Shown piece after piece: positions 1 to 6,259 of a DNA stretch of 12,203 nucleotides. The stretch spans positions 1-12,203 of the forward strand of contig JAJYPW010000015.1 in assembly GCA_021795055.1 (NCBI GenBank), read 5' to 3'. The notes under the pieces were generated by a model. That model saw only the letters and a program-made list of their open reading frames with translations. It was not told the DNA's origin and searched no databases. A program made the position numbers and the translations under genes. The stretch comes from Thermoplasmata archaeon (GTDB taxonomy: Archaea; Thermoplasmatota; Thermoplasmata; Thermoplasmatales; Thermoplasmataceae). Position 1 is the stretch's first letter, and each line of letters starts with the position of its first letter.

Positions 1-2
1 TA

Positions 3-71
3 GAGTATGAATATTTCCGGTACGGGGGTATCCTCCAGTACGTGATGGGGCAGATATTGAAGGAAAATTGA
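3..71 (+). CDS. acnA: C-terminal end of probable aconitate hydratase (partial)
   Basis: Only the last 22 codons and the TGA stop lie in the window; the gene runs in from the left edge. The tail contains YFRYGGILQYVMGQIL, which resembles the conserved C-terminus of AcnA/IRP-type aconitases (typically YFRHGGILPYVLR). Aconitase interconverts citrate and isocitrate in the citrate cycle through a [4Fe-4S] cluster; the cluster cysteines would lie outside the window. The gene ends 10 bp before the stop of the convergent glnA, and the gap shows no terminator hairpin. The call rests on a short tail recognised by eye, so other aconitase-superfamily members remain possible. Confidence 0.7.
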   Translation, partial: EYEYFRYGGILQYVMGQILKEN

Positions 72-81
72 GAATGGTTGG

Positions 82-1416
82 TTACAGGATGGGAAGATAC
101 CTCTTCAACTCCCATTCCGTAACGTGAGATCTGAATGCATCCCATTCCCTGCTTTTCACCGTTATGAAATTCTCATAGACATGATTTCCAAGGATCTCGC
201 GCATCAGCTTGCTCCCCCTGAAATGGTGCAGAGCTTCCCCGAGACTCTCTGGCATTGACTTGATCCCGTTTCTTTCACGTTCCTCCGCCGACATGGCGAA
301 AATATCCTTTTCCACTGGATCTGGTGGCTTCAGATGGTTATCTATGCCGTCAAGCCCCATGGCAAGCACGGTCGCGAACTGCAGGTAAGGGTTTCCGGCA
401 GAGTCCGGGCATCTAAGCTCCATCCTTTTCCTCATGTTTTCCCCTGCCGGCACCCTGACAAGGGCGCTCCTGTTCTTGTTTGCCCAGGAAATATAAACCG
501 GTGCCTCGTAGCCTGGAATAAGCCTCTTGTATGAATTTACCCATGAAGCCAGGATTGCTGCGCCGTCGGTGATGTTCTTCAATATTCCCGCGAGATAATT
601 CATGGCGGTCTCGCTAAAATCGTACTTGGAACCTTTTTCATAGAATATGTTCCGGGATTCATCCGCCATCATTATGCTCTGATGTATGTGCATTCCGGTG
701 CCGTTTACGCCATTTACAGGTTTAGGCATGAACGTTGCGTAGAGCCCATGTTTCTGCGCTATGTTCTTGATCAGAGTCTTGAGCATTGTCACCCTGTCTG
801 CCATTGCCAGTGCGTTGGCATACCTGAGGTCGATTTCATGCTGCCCGTATGCCACTTCATGATGGGCAGCCTCGGGCTGATAGCCAAGCTGGTACAGGTT
901 CTCAAGTATCTCCTGCCTTATCTCAACAGCGGCGTCCAGCGGGGTATTGTCAAAATATCCGCCAAAATCGGATGGTGTGTTTGTAGGAGCCCCGTCCTTG
1001 TCCCTTTTGAAAAGGAAGAACTCAAACTCCGGTCCGACGAAGAACTCCCATTTCTTCTTTCTCACCCTCTCCAGCTGTTTCTGCAGTATGTATCTCGGGT
1101 CTCCGGGAAACCTGTCTCCCGACGGTGTATATATATCGCAGACAAACCTGACGACCTTTCCCATGTATCCCGGGTCTGGCATAAGGGTGTACGTAGAAAG
1201 ATCCGGGTGAGCCCTCATGTCGGATTCCTCTATCTGCGCATACCCTGCAACCGAACTGCCGTCAAACACAACTCCTTCAGTGAGGGATGACTCAAACCGG
1301 TTCACGGGCACTGTCAGGAGCTTTACCAGCCCCTGGATATCAGTGAACTGAAACTGCAAAAACCTTACGTCGTCCTCCTTGAGTTTCTTCAAAATCTGAG
1401 AGACTTCTGCGGCCAT
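82..1416 (-). CDS. glnA: Type I glutamine synthetase
   Basis: Makes glutamine from glutamate, ammonia and ATP as a cytosolic dodecamer. From the ATG at 1416 it has 444 residues, normal for GSI. Visible landmarks are the beta-grasp segment FTDIQG, the catalytic-loop DGSS (52-55), GPEFEFF (glutamates 130 and 132), GMHIHQS (His243 and His245), the flap GYEAP (Glu304), NRSALVRVP, and ELRCPDSAGNPYLQF. No tyrosine-containing adenylylation loop is seen, which points to the GSI-alpha type. The position of the Bacillus feedback residue Arg62 is Gln61 here (GYAQIEESD). An in-frame ATG at 1455 would add 13 residues, but the TATA box at 1441-1448 sits inside that extension and 28 bp from the 1416 ATG, so a leaderless start at 1416 is preferred. 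It lies downstream of hutI on the same strand but has its own promoter. Confidence 0.97.
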   Translation of the reverse strand: MAAEVSQILKKLKEDDVRFLQFQFTDIQGLVKLLTVPVNRFESSLTEGVVFDGSSVAGYAQIEESDMRAHPDLSTYTLMPDPGYMGKVVRFVCDIYTPSGDRFPGDPRYILQKQLERVRKKKWEFFVGPEFEFFLFKRDKDGAPTNTPSDFGGYFDNTPLDAAVEIRQEILENLYQLGYQPEAAHHEVAYGQHEIDLRYANALAMADRVTMLKTLIKNIAQKHGLYATFMPKPVNGVNGTGMHIHQSIMMADESRNIFYEKGSKYDFSETAMNYLAGILKNITDGAAILASWVNSYKRLIPGYEAPVYISWANKNRSALVRVPAGENMRKRMELRCPDSAGNPYLQFATVLAMGLDGIDNHLKPPDPVEKDIFAMSAEERERNGIKSMPESLGEALHHFRGSKLMREILGNHVYENFITVKSREWDAFRSHVTEWELKRYLPIL

Positions 1417-1440
1417 ACGAAACTGACAGTTCCAGAGGGA

Positions 1441-1448
1441 TATATTAT
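1441..1448 (-). promoter_or_regulatory. TATA box of glnA
   Basis: On the minus strand the box reads ATAATATA, preceded by an A-rich TGAAAG that fits a TFB-recognition element. Its centre is 28 bp upstream of the ATG at 1416, so transcription would start at or next to the start codon (leaderless mRNA). No Shine-Dalgarno sequence precedes the ATG. Confidence 0.65.
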
Positions 1449-1474
1449 CTTTCATGCCAGCAAGTTGAAATTTT

Positions 1475-1488
1475 TCTCCTGCAGGAGA
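1475..1488. repeat. 14-bp perfect palindrome upstream of glnA
   Basis: TCTCCTGCAGGAGA equals its own reverse complement. It lies between the hutI stop (1516) and the glnA TATA box, about 60-72 bp upstream of the glnA start. It could bind a dimeric regulator or form a short hairpin after hutI. No T-run follows on the minus strand (the next bases are AAAAATTTC), so a simple terminator is less likely. Confidence 0.5.
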
Positions 1489-1515
1489 GAAATTGCCAGA
1501 TTTGCTTCCGGTTTC

Positions 1516-2754
1516 TTAGGCATGGGGTATATTGACCCCGTTTTTCCTTACAAGTCTTCCCGAGGAAATTACGTCCCTGACTATCCCCGTGCCGAATTTG
1601 TAAGGGATATCCTTGTAAGATGGCGTATCAAGGATGATAAGATCCGCGTCATATCCCTTCTCGACAGCCCCTTTCGTGTCCTCTGACAATGCCCGGGCAG
1701 CATTGATAGTTGCCGAATTTATGGCCTGCTCGATTGAGAAGCCGCAGAATCTTACCGAAAGATAGATTGCAAAGAGCATGTCCGGGCAGTACGTCGCCGG
1801 CGAAGTATCCGTACCGATCGCAACCGGAAGCCTGGCATCTTCGAACTTCTTAATATTTGGCATATCTGCTGGATCGAGCAAATAGGAGGTAATTGGTAAA
1901 ACAACACCGATTCCTCCTGATCTCGAAAGCAGTTGCAGTTGATCCACGCTGCTCTTCAGGATATGATCAGCACTTGCCAGACCGATCCCGTTCAATGCCT
2001 GTATTGCACCGATGTTTCCAATCTCATCCACATGGGCTTTTGGCTTGAACCCAAGCTTTCTGGCAGCATCAAGAAACCTGTAGGAGTCATCCGTGCCGAA
2101 TGCACCCGCATCACAGAACACGTCGGCGAATTGGGCCCTTCCGGAAAGCCGTGGGAGAAACTCTGAGATCACCCTGTCCGTGAATGTCGAGGCATCGGTT
2201 CCCGGGGGGGTGAAATGGAGACCAAGAAATGTTTTGACCACATTGATATTTCCGGTCGCCTCTATCATATCCATTACATCAAGCATCTTCAGCTCGCCGG
2301 CAAGATCAATGCTGTAACCAGACTTGATCTCTATTGTGGTTGCACCATGGGAGATGGAATCCCAGACCCTCTTCATTGTCTGTGAGAAAAGTCCGTTGCG
2401 GTCCGCCATTTGCGTTTCCCTGGCGGTTCTGGTTATACCCCCGCCTTGCTGGAGTATCTTGGAATAGGTCATGCCGGCAATGCGGCTGTAGAATTCGTCC
2501 GTTCTTGATCCGTAAAATATCATGTGAGTGTGCGGATCAATAAATCCGGGTAACACTGTGCATCCCGAAGCATCGATAACCTGGCTGCTCCCACTGGTTC
2601 TGTCTCCCGCATCCGTATCTTCGATCTTCCCGTCCTCTACCAGAATGGAACAATTCTTCTGAACCTGGAGTTCGCGGCTCTCTTCTGGCGTACTGGCCCT
2701 CTTTCCCTTTAATGGAGTGACTACCTCTGAAGCATTCCTGATTAAGATACTCAA
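1516..2754 (-). CDS. hutI: Imidazolonepropionase (histidine degradation)
   Basis: Hydrolyses 4-imidazolone-5-propionate to N-formimino-glutamate, the third step of the Hut pathway, in the cytosol. The 412 residues match the family length. Amidohydrolase landmarks are PGFIDPHTH (His75, His77), GGGITRTARET, TTIEIKSGYS, KAHVDE (His241, Glu244), ADH (His264) and GTDTSP (Asp316). His75, His77, His241 and Asp316 are the expected metal ligands. The start codon is TTG: the encoded N-terminus (SILIRNASEVVTP) aligns with the start of known HutI proteins, and a GGTG ribosome site at 2760-2763 lies 5 nt upstream, sharing a base with the stop of the preceding gene. It is the last gene of the ferredoxin cluster, 8 bp after the A24 peptidase. 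hutH, hutU and later steps are not in the window. Confidence 0.95.
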   Translation of the reverse strand: MSILIRNASEVVTPLKGKRASTPEESRELQVQKNCSILVEDGKIEDTDAGDRTSGSSQVIDASGCTVLPGFIDPHTHMIFYGSRTDEFYSRIAGMTYSKILQQGGGITRTARETQMADRNGLFSQTMKRVWDSISHGATTIEIKSGYSIDLAGELKMLDVMDMIEATGNINVVKTFLGLHFTPPGTDASTFTDRVISEFLPRLSGRAQFADVFCDAGAFGTDDSYRFLDAARKLGFKPKAHVDEIGNIGAIQALNGIGLASADHILKSSVDQLQLLSRSGGIGVVLPITSYLLDPADMPNIKKFEDARLPVAIGTDTSPATYCPDMLFAIYLSVRFCGFSIEQAINSATINAARALSEDTKGAVEKGYDADLIILDTPSYKDIPYKFGTGIVRDVISSGRLVRKNGVNIPHA

Positions 2755-2759
2755 AGCAA

Positions 2760-2763
2760 CACC
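2760..2763 (-). promoter_or_regulatory. Ribosome binding site of hutI
   Basis: GGTG on the minus strand lies 5 nt before the TTG at 2754 and overlaps the TAG stop of the A24 peptidase gene by one base. It supports the TTG start and suggests translational coupling. Confidence 0.55.
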
Positions 2764-3476
2764 TAAATTCCAAAGATTACCGCTGCAGCAACTGAAGCAA
2801 AGATGGCCACCATGAAAGGGGACTTGTATACCATGATCCTTCGCCCATTGTAATCCGAAACCCTGTACTTAAAAGGATTCCTGTTGTACTCATCCCTGTT
2901 GTAACCAAGAGCATACGTCCAGTAAATCCCCCTGCTGTTCTTCTTCCTGAAGTTAAGTATGATAAGGTATGGTATAAAAAGCAAGCCAGCCACGGATGAA
3001 TTCAGGATCAGAAGGAACGGTACAGGAATAACCATATTCGAAATCAGCTGGAAAACCGGGTATCCAAAACCCGATGCAAATGGAAATGAGATCGCTCCTG
3101 CCATAAGGGCTTTAACGTCCGCTATTCCGAAATATTTCTCCCGTGTACCAAGGAAGTAGAGTATTGCAATTATGATGGAGTCAAAGAGGATGAGTGCGCT
3201 GGAAAGGAAAAGCAAAACTGCGGTAACGACGAAAAGCCCGCCTGCCAGGGGATAAACGTAATTGTCGGGCGGGAGGAAGGCACAGGCAAATACTGCAACC
3301 CAGGAAATCACAACAACGGAAGGCATCCCCAGCAGATACGATCCTATTGCTCCTGCGATGACGGACGGCACAAAGATATACGAGTTCACCTCCCTGGTAA
3401 GAATGTCAAAATACATGGCGACTGAAAGCGTGGCCAGCAGGATCAGGAAGGGAATAAGGAAAATATAGGGGTCTAT
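2763..3476 (-). CDS. A24-family preflagellin/prepilin peptidase (FlaK/PibD-like)
   Basis: Multi-pass membrane aspartic peptidase that trims class III signal peptides from archaellin or pilin precursors. The two catalytic-aspartate motifs are visible: FDILTREV and FGIADVKALM (a GxxD motif). The first ATG (3416) places the first Asp at residue 4 with no preceding helix, whereas FlaK/PibD proteins carry one hydrophobic helix first. The frame continues upstream without a stop and encodes exactly such a helix (YIFLIPFLILLATLSVA). No ATG, GTG or TTG exists there. An ATA at 3474-3476, overlapping the upstream TAG as ATAG and 6 nt after GAGGG, gives 237 residues with Asp24 and Asp120 (PibD has Asp23). 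Several further helices and a basic loop near the C-terminus follow. The family call is firm and the start is inferred; the conservative ORF is 2763-3416. Its substrates are not in the window. Confidence 0.85.
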   Translation of the reverse strand: MDPYIFLIPFLILLATLSVAMYFDILTREVNSYIFVPSVIAGAIGSYLLGMPSVVVISWVAVFACAFLPPDNYVYPLAGGLFVVTAVLLFLSSALILFDSIIIAILYFLGTREKYFGIADVKALMAGAISFPFASGFGYPVFQLISNMVIPVPFLLILNSSVAGLLFIPYLIILNFRKKNSRGIYWTYALGYNRDEYNRNPFKYRVSDYNGRRIMVYKSPFMVAIFASVAAAVIFGI

Positions 3477-4381
3477 ATTTTTCCCTCTTTATACTGTTTT
3501 GCTGCGCTTGCTCCTCTGCCAGAGGCGACTGCAGACATATCCTCCTTGCCGAACCCTTCAGTGGAGGCTGCGGCAAATAACTTCTCGGCCGTAGCGCTGA
3601 TCGCTGGGTTTACGCCTGCATTCCTGGCCATTTCAATGGCATACCTGAGGTCTTTCAGCTGGTGGTCAAGGGAAAATTCTGGAGAGAAATCGCCTCTTTC
3701 TATCTTACCCCTCTTCAGTTCCAGTATCCTGGAAGAGGCCCCGCCTGTAAGAAGAACCTCCATTATCCTGGATTTGGGGATCCCGGCACTGCCGGATAGG
3801 TTCAATGCTTCTGCAATAGCAGACATGTTTATTCCCATCACTGCATTGTTGATCAACTTCATCCGGATTCCATTGCCAGAACCCCCAAGATAGAAAATCT
3901 TACTCGAGAAGCTGGCTAAAAGCGGCCTTACGCGGTTGAATGCTGATTCATCTCCCCCGCACACTGCTGTCAGGTTGCCCGATTTAGCCGCCCCAACGCT
4001 TCCTATCACGGGGCTATCCAGATATTTTACTCCCATCTTTGCAAGACGTTCATGGATTCTCAATGCCCCATCAAGAGAAATTGTACTGAGATCCACGATG
4101 ATTACCCCGCTTCCAAGAGATTTTGATATGCCATTATCGCCAAATAATATTGACTCCACAGCCTCAGTGTCGGTCAGGCTCAGGAAAATTATATTGCATG
4201 CTTCCGCCAGTTCTGAGGGGGCTGATGCGCAAGTTATGCCTTCCAAAGGTAATTCGTTATAAACGGATCTGGTTCTGTTATAGACAGCCCTTATAGGAAA
4301 TAGAGAATGAATCCTGGGCAGAATCTCTCTGCCCATTCTGCCAAGACCTATGAAACCCAGGGAATAGTCCTGGCTCTTCAT
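3473..4381 (-). CDS. 3-hydroxyisobutyrate dehydrogenase-family NAD(P)-dependent oxidoreductase
   Basis: Beta-hydroxyacid dehydrogenase family, 302 residues (family norm about 290-300), cytosolic. The N-terminal Rossmann motif is GLGRMG (12-17), followed by YNRT (34-37) at the end of the second strand, where Asn-Arg-Thr usually indicates NADP preference. Then come VDLSTIS (96-102), the substrate loop DSPVIGSVGAA (122-132) and the catalytic lysine region MKLINNAV with Lys175. The usual Ser of the DAPVSGG loop is Ile126 here, with Ser128 two places on, so the substrate may not be 3-hydroxyisobutyrate. Candidates include succinic-semialdehyde, glyoxylate or tartronate-semialdehyde reductase activity; sequence alone does not choose. 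The ATG lies 7 bp after the ferredoxin stop with no clear ribosome site. Second gene of the cluster. Confidence 0.9.
   Translation of the reverse strand: MKSQDYSLGFIGLGRMGREILPRIHSLFPIRAVYNRTRSVYNELPLEGITCASAPSELAEACNIIFLSLTDTEAVESILFGDNGISKSLGSGVIIVDLSTISLDGALRIHERLAKMGVKYLDSPVIGSVGAAKSGNLTAVCGGDESAFNRVRPLLASFSSKIFYLGGSGNGIRMKLINNAVMGINMSAIAEALNLSGSAGIPKSRIMEVLLTGGASSRILELKRGKIERGDFSPEFSLDHQLKDLRYAIEMARNAGVNPAISATAEKLFAAASTEGFGKEDMSAVASGRGASAAKQYKEGKI
3483..3487 (-). promoter_or_regulatory. Ribosome binding site before the A24 peptidase
   Basis: GAGGG on the minus strand is inside the last codons of the upstream dehydrogenase gene and 6 nt before the ATA at 3476. It is the only purine-rich anti-16S match near the start of this frame, and it lies 67 nt away from the ATG at 3416, so it favours upstream initiation. 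Confidence 0.4.
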
Positions 4382-4388
4382 CGAATGA

Positions 4389-4820
4389 TTATGGGGTAAT
4401 CTTTATTGCCCTTGTGGGACAAACGCTTTCGCAAGCCATACAGAATATGCACTCGCTTTCCCTTACCGGATCACATTTGTCTGTGCGGTACTTAGCGAAC
4501 AGGTCCTTGTCACCGCTGATGTTCTTGTCATTGCCTGTCCCCATCTGACCTGGGTTAAGTTCCCACTCGTAAAGGCTCACGGGGCAGACATCCATGCAGG
4601 CACCATCCGCAACGCAGGATTCCCAATCTACTGCCACCTTGGTTCCATGAATTCCCATCTTGGTAGGATATGGTTTTCCGGTTGCGTCCATTCTCTGGAT
4701 GCCCTGTGCCCTTACGTCATGATCGTGATGCTTTCCGGTTACGGGGTACTTGGCACTATCATCAAGGAAGTTCTCATCTATGGGCCTGGGCTTGTAATCA
4801 AGAGATTCTAGTTTGACCAA
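4389..4820 (-). CDS. zfx: Zinc-containing ferredoxin (dicluster)
   Basis: Small cytosolic electron carrier, the usual acceptor for 2-oxoacid:ferredoxin oxidoreductases in Thermoplasma and Sulfolobus. It has 143 residues, matching the T. acidophilum protein as I recall it. The N-terminal extension supplies the zinc ligands: His31 and His34 (GKHHDHD), His58 (GIHGT) and probably Asp117 (CDPV). Cluster I has CVADGACMDVCP, where Asp72 replaces a cysteine, as in proteins with a [3Fe-4S] cluster; cluster II has CIFCMACESVCP (Cys124, 127, 130). Cys79 and Cys134 complete the two clusters in cross-over fashion. The start is TTG at 4820, 4 nt after GGTGG; the encoded N-terminus VKLESLDYKPRPIDE fits the family. 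It is the first gene of the minus-strand cluster. Confidence 0.96.
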   Translation of the reverse strand: MVKLESLDYKPRPIDENFLDDSAKYPVTGKHHDHDVRAQGIQRMDATGKPYPTKMGIHGTKVAVDWESCVADGACMDVCPVSLYEWELNPGQMGTGNDKNISGDKDLFAKYRTDKCDPVRESECIFCMACESVCPTRAIKITP

Positions 4821-4824
4821 TGTT

Positions 4825-4829
4825 CCACC
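4825..4829 (-). promoter_or_regulatory. Ribosome binding site of the zinc ferredoxin
   Basis: GGTGG on the minus strand (within AAAGGTGG) precedes the TTG start by 4 nt. It decides the non-ATG start and implies a short leadered mRNA, unlike the leaderless genes around it. Confidence 0.6.
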
Positions 4830-4851
4830 TTTATTCTGAATATGATGGATG

Positions 4852-4860
4852 TTATTTAAT
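4852..4860 (-). promoter_or_regulatory. Candidate TATA box of the ferredoxin cluster
   Basis: The minus strand reads ATTAAATAA in an AT-rich stretch, centred about 36 bp upstream of the TTG. Initiation about 27 bp downstream would leave a leader of roughly 9-13 nt, just enough for the AAAGGTGG ribosome site. This would drive the ferredoxin, dehydrogenase, peptidase and hutI genes. Confidence 0.45.
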
Positions 4861-4960
4861 TATTTGTGGTTTTTGTGCCCAATGTGGCTTATAATTCTTA
4901 AACTGTCTCGGGCTGCGAAGTGTCACTATCTCACATCCCCTTATCGAAAATAATAGAAAA

Positions 4961-4968
4961 TTTATAAA
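4961..4968 (+). promoter_or_regulatory. TATA box of purM
   Basis: TTTATAAA, preceded by an A-rich GAAAA that fits a TFB-recognition element, is centred about 30 bp before the ATG at 4995. The transcript would be leaderless or have only a few leader bases. Between box and start is a tandem GCGA run (4971-4981), in the initially transcribed or start-site region. Confidence 0.6.
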
Positions 4969-4994
4969 AGCGAGCGAGCGATAACCAATACAAT

Positions 4995-6011
4995 ATGCCG
5001 AGAAATTCTCAGGACATTCAGCAGCGTGGGAGACAGGGTGAGTTCATCAACAATCTTATTCGGCAATTAAAGTTCAAAAGGGAGGACTTCAAGACAATAG
5101 GCACCTTCGGTGGTTTTACTTCGCTCGTTGACCTGGGCAATTTTGCAATCGCGTTTAATACCGACAATGTTGGAACAAAGTCAATAATTGCTGAAGAAAT
5201 GCAAAGGTACGATACACTCGGGATAGACTGCATTGCAATGAATGTGAACGACACCATCACGTCTGGCGCAGAGCCAATTGCAATGGTCGACTATGTGGAA
5301 CTTGACAGGATTGACCCGGAGGTCGCAAGGCAGCTCGGAAACGGGCTCAATGTTGGAGCACAGATGGCAAATATTACCATTATTGGGGGCGAAACGTCGG
5401 TAGTTCCCGATCTCGTTAAGCACCTTGACATTGCCGGTACTGTATTCGGAATAGTCCAGAAGAGCCAGATAATCAACGGAGAGAGAATTAAGGATGGCGA
5501 CCTGATCATGTCGCTCGGCAGCAGCGGCGTCCATTCTAATGGATTCACCACCATAAGAAAATTGCTCGCGGAAAATGAAATCAGCCTCCATGACAACTTC
5601 CCTGGAGAGCAGAAAACATACGGAGAATTGCTCCTGGAACCTACTAGGATTTACGTCAGGGAGATTATGGAAATCCTGAATCTAGTGGATATAAAGGGCA
5701 TGGCAAATATCACAGGCGGTGGGTTGAGAAACATCGCGAGATTGAAGGAGATGAGGTATGTCATCGAGAATCCTCCAAAACCCCAGAAAATATTTGATCA
5801 TATCAGGAAACTCGGAGAACTATCGTATGAAGAGATGTACGAGACTTTCAATATGGGAATGGGCTACGTTCTCATCATTGATCCGGAAAGCAGGAGGGAC
5901 ATCATGTCCACGCTCCGCAACAAGGTTCAGGTAAGTGAGATTGGCGTTGTTGAAAACGGCGACGGTATAGTTGTGCCCAAAATGGAAGTCGAGTACCATG
6001 GATATTTTTGA
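4995..6011 (+). CDS. purM: Phosphoribosylformylglycinamidine cyclo-ligase (AIR synthetase)
   Basis: Closes the imidazole ring of purine precursors: FGAM plus ATP gives 5-aminoimidazole ribonucleotide, in the cytosol as a homodimer. It has 338 residues, normal for PurM. Motifs in order: TDNVGTK (56-62), AMNVNDTITSGAEPIAMVDY (81-100), GGETSVVPD (131-139), SLGSSGVHSNGF (173-184), TRIYV (217-221), NITGGGLRN (238-246) and FNMGMGYVLI (285-294). The usual DGVGTK and GGETAEMPG appear as DNVGTK and GGETSVVPD, within the range expected for an archaeal form. The ATG fits the TATA spacing. It stands alone, divergent from the ferredoxin cluster with 174 bp between starts, and no other pur gene is in the window. 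Confidence 0.97.
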   Translation: MPRNSQDIQQRGRQGEFINNLIRQLKFKREDFKTIGTFGGFTSLVDLGNFAIAFNTDNVGTKSIIAEEMQRYDTLGIDCIAMNVNDTITSGAEPIAMVDYVELDRIDPEVARQLGNGLNVGAQMANITIIGGETSVVPDLVKHLDIAGTVFGIVQKSQIINGERIKDGDLIMSLGSSGVHSNGFTTIRKLLAENEISLHDNFPGEQKTYGELLLEPTRIYVREIMEILNLVDIKGMANITGGGLRNIARLKEMRYVIENPPKPQKIFDHIRKLGELSYEEMYETFNMGMGYVLIIDPESRRDIMSTLRNKVQVSEIGVVENGDGIVVPKMEVEYHGYF

Positions 6012-6259
6012 TAATCCTGTAAACAATCTAACCGTTTCTGCTTGAAGCACAGGGAAATTCATTGAGGCGGATTCGCTGGCGCATGGATCGCTACCAATAA
6101 CGTAGAAAGGGGCAGGACAATAATGCTTGCGCACATGTTAATAGTGATATAGGAAAGACCTCTGAGCAAATTTATTCCGCTTAATACATCAGCAGAGTGA
6201 CCAAAAATAAAATGTACTAGTCAAAATAATAAAAAAAATAATTAAAAAAAAATAAAAGT
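6012..6259. other. Gene-poor gap between purM and the S53 protease
   Basis: These 248 bp separate two convergent genes. The only reading frames are very short or antisense to purM, with no promoter-like spacing. No tRNA or clear box C/D RNA was found. The right half is strongly A-rich on the plus strand and acts as the protease terminator region; the left half shows nothing recognisable. Confidence 0.5.
6201..6259 (-). terminator. U-rich terminator after the S53 protease gene
   Basis: Directly after the TAA stop, the minus strand has several T-runs (up to nine T) across about 55 bp with no hairpin. This is the usual form of an archaeal intrinsic terminator. A run of this quality is not seen after the other genes in the window. 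Confidence 0.6.

Noticed and set aside
682..1290. 202-codon open frame antisense to glnA
   Set aside because: glnA motifs are intact on the minus strand; the antisense product has no recognisable domain and no promoter signal.
2537..2773. 78-codon minus-strand frame beginning at the end of the A24 peptidase
   Set aside because: It is a shifted frame over the hutI N-terminus, which itself matches the family; the product resembles nothing.
4971..4981. Tandem GCGA repeat (GCGAGCGAGCG) in the purM leader region
   Set aside because: Too short to claim as an operator or meaningful repeat; noted only under the purM promoter.
5820..6134. 104-codon minus-strand frame across the purM end and the following gap
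   Set aside because: More than half is antisense to conserved purM sequence, with no TATA box at the right distance and no family resemblance.
6150..6200. Possible box C/D guide RNA (AGTGATA and CTGA elements)
   Set aside because: The C-like box does not match RTGATGA and the spacing to CTGA is far too short for a guide.
6201..6259. A-rich stretch as a possible origin or low-complexity insertion
   Set aside because: Its position immediately after the protease stop and the T-runs on the minus strand fit an archaeal terminator; no repeats or origin-binding motifs are seen.
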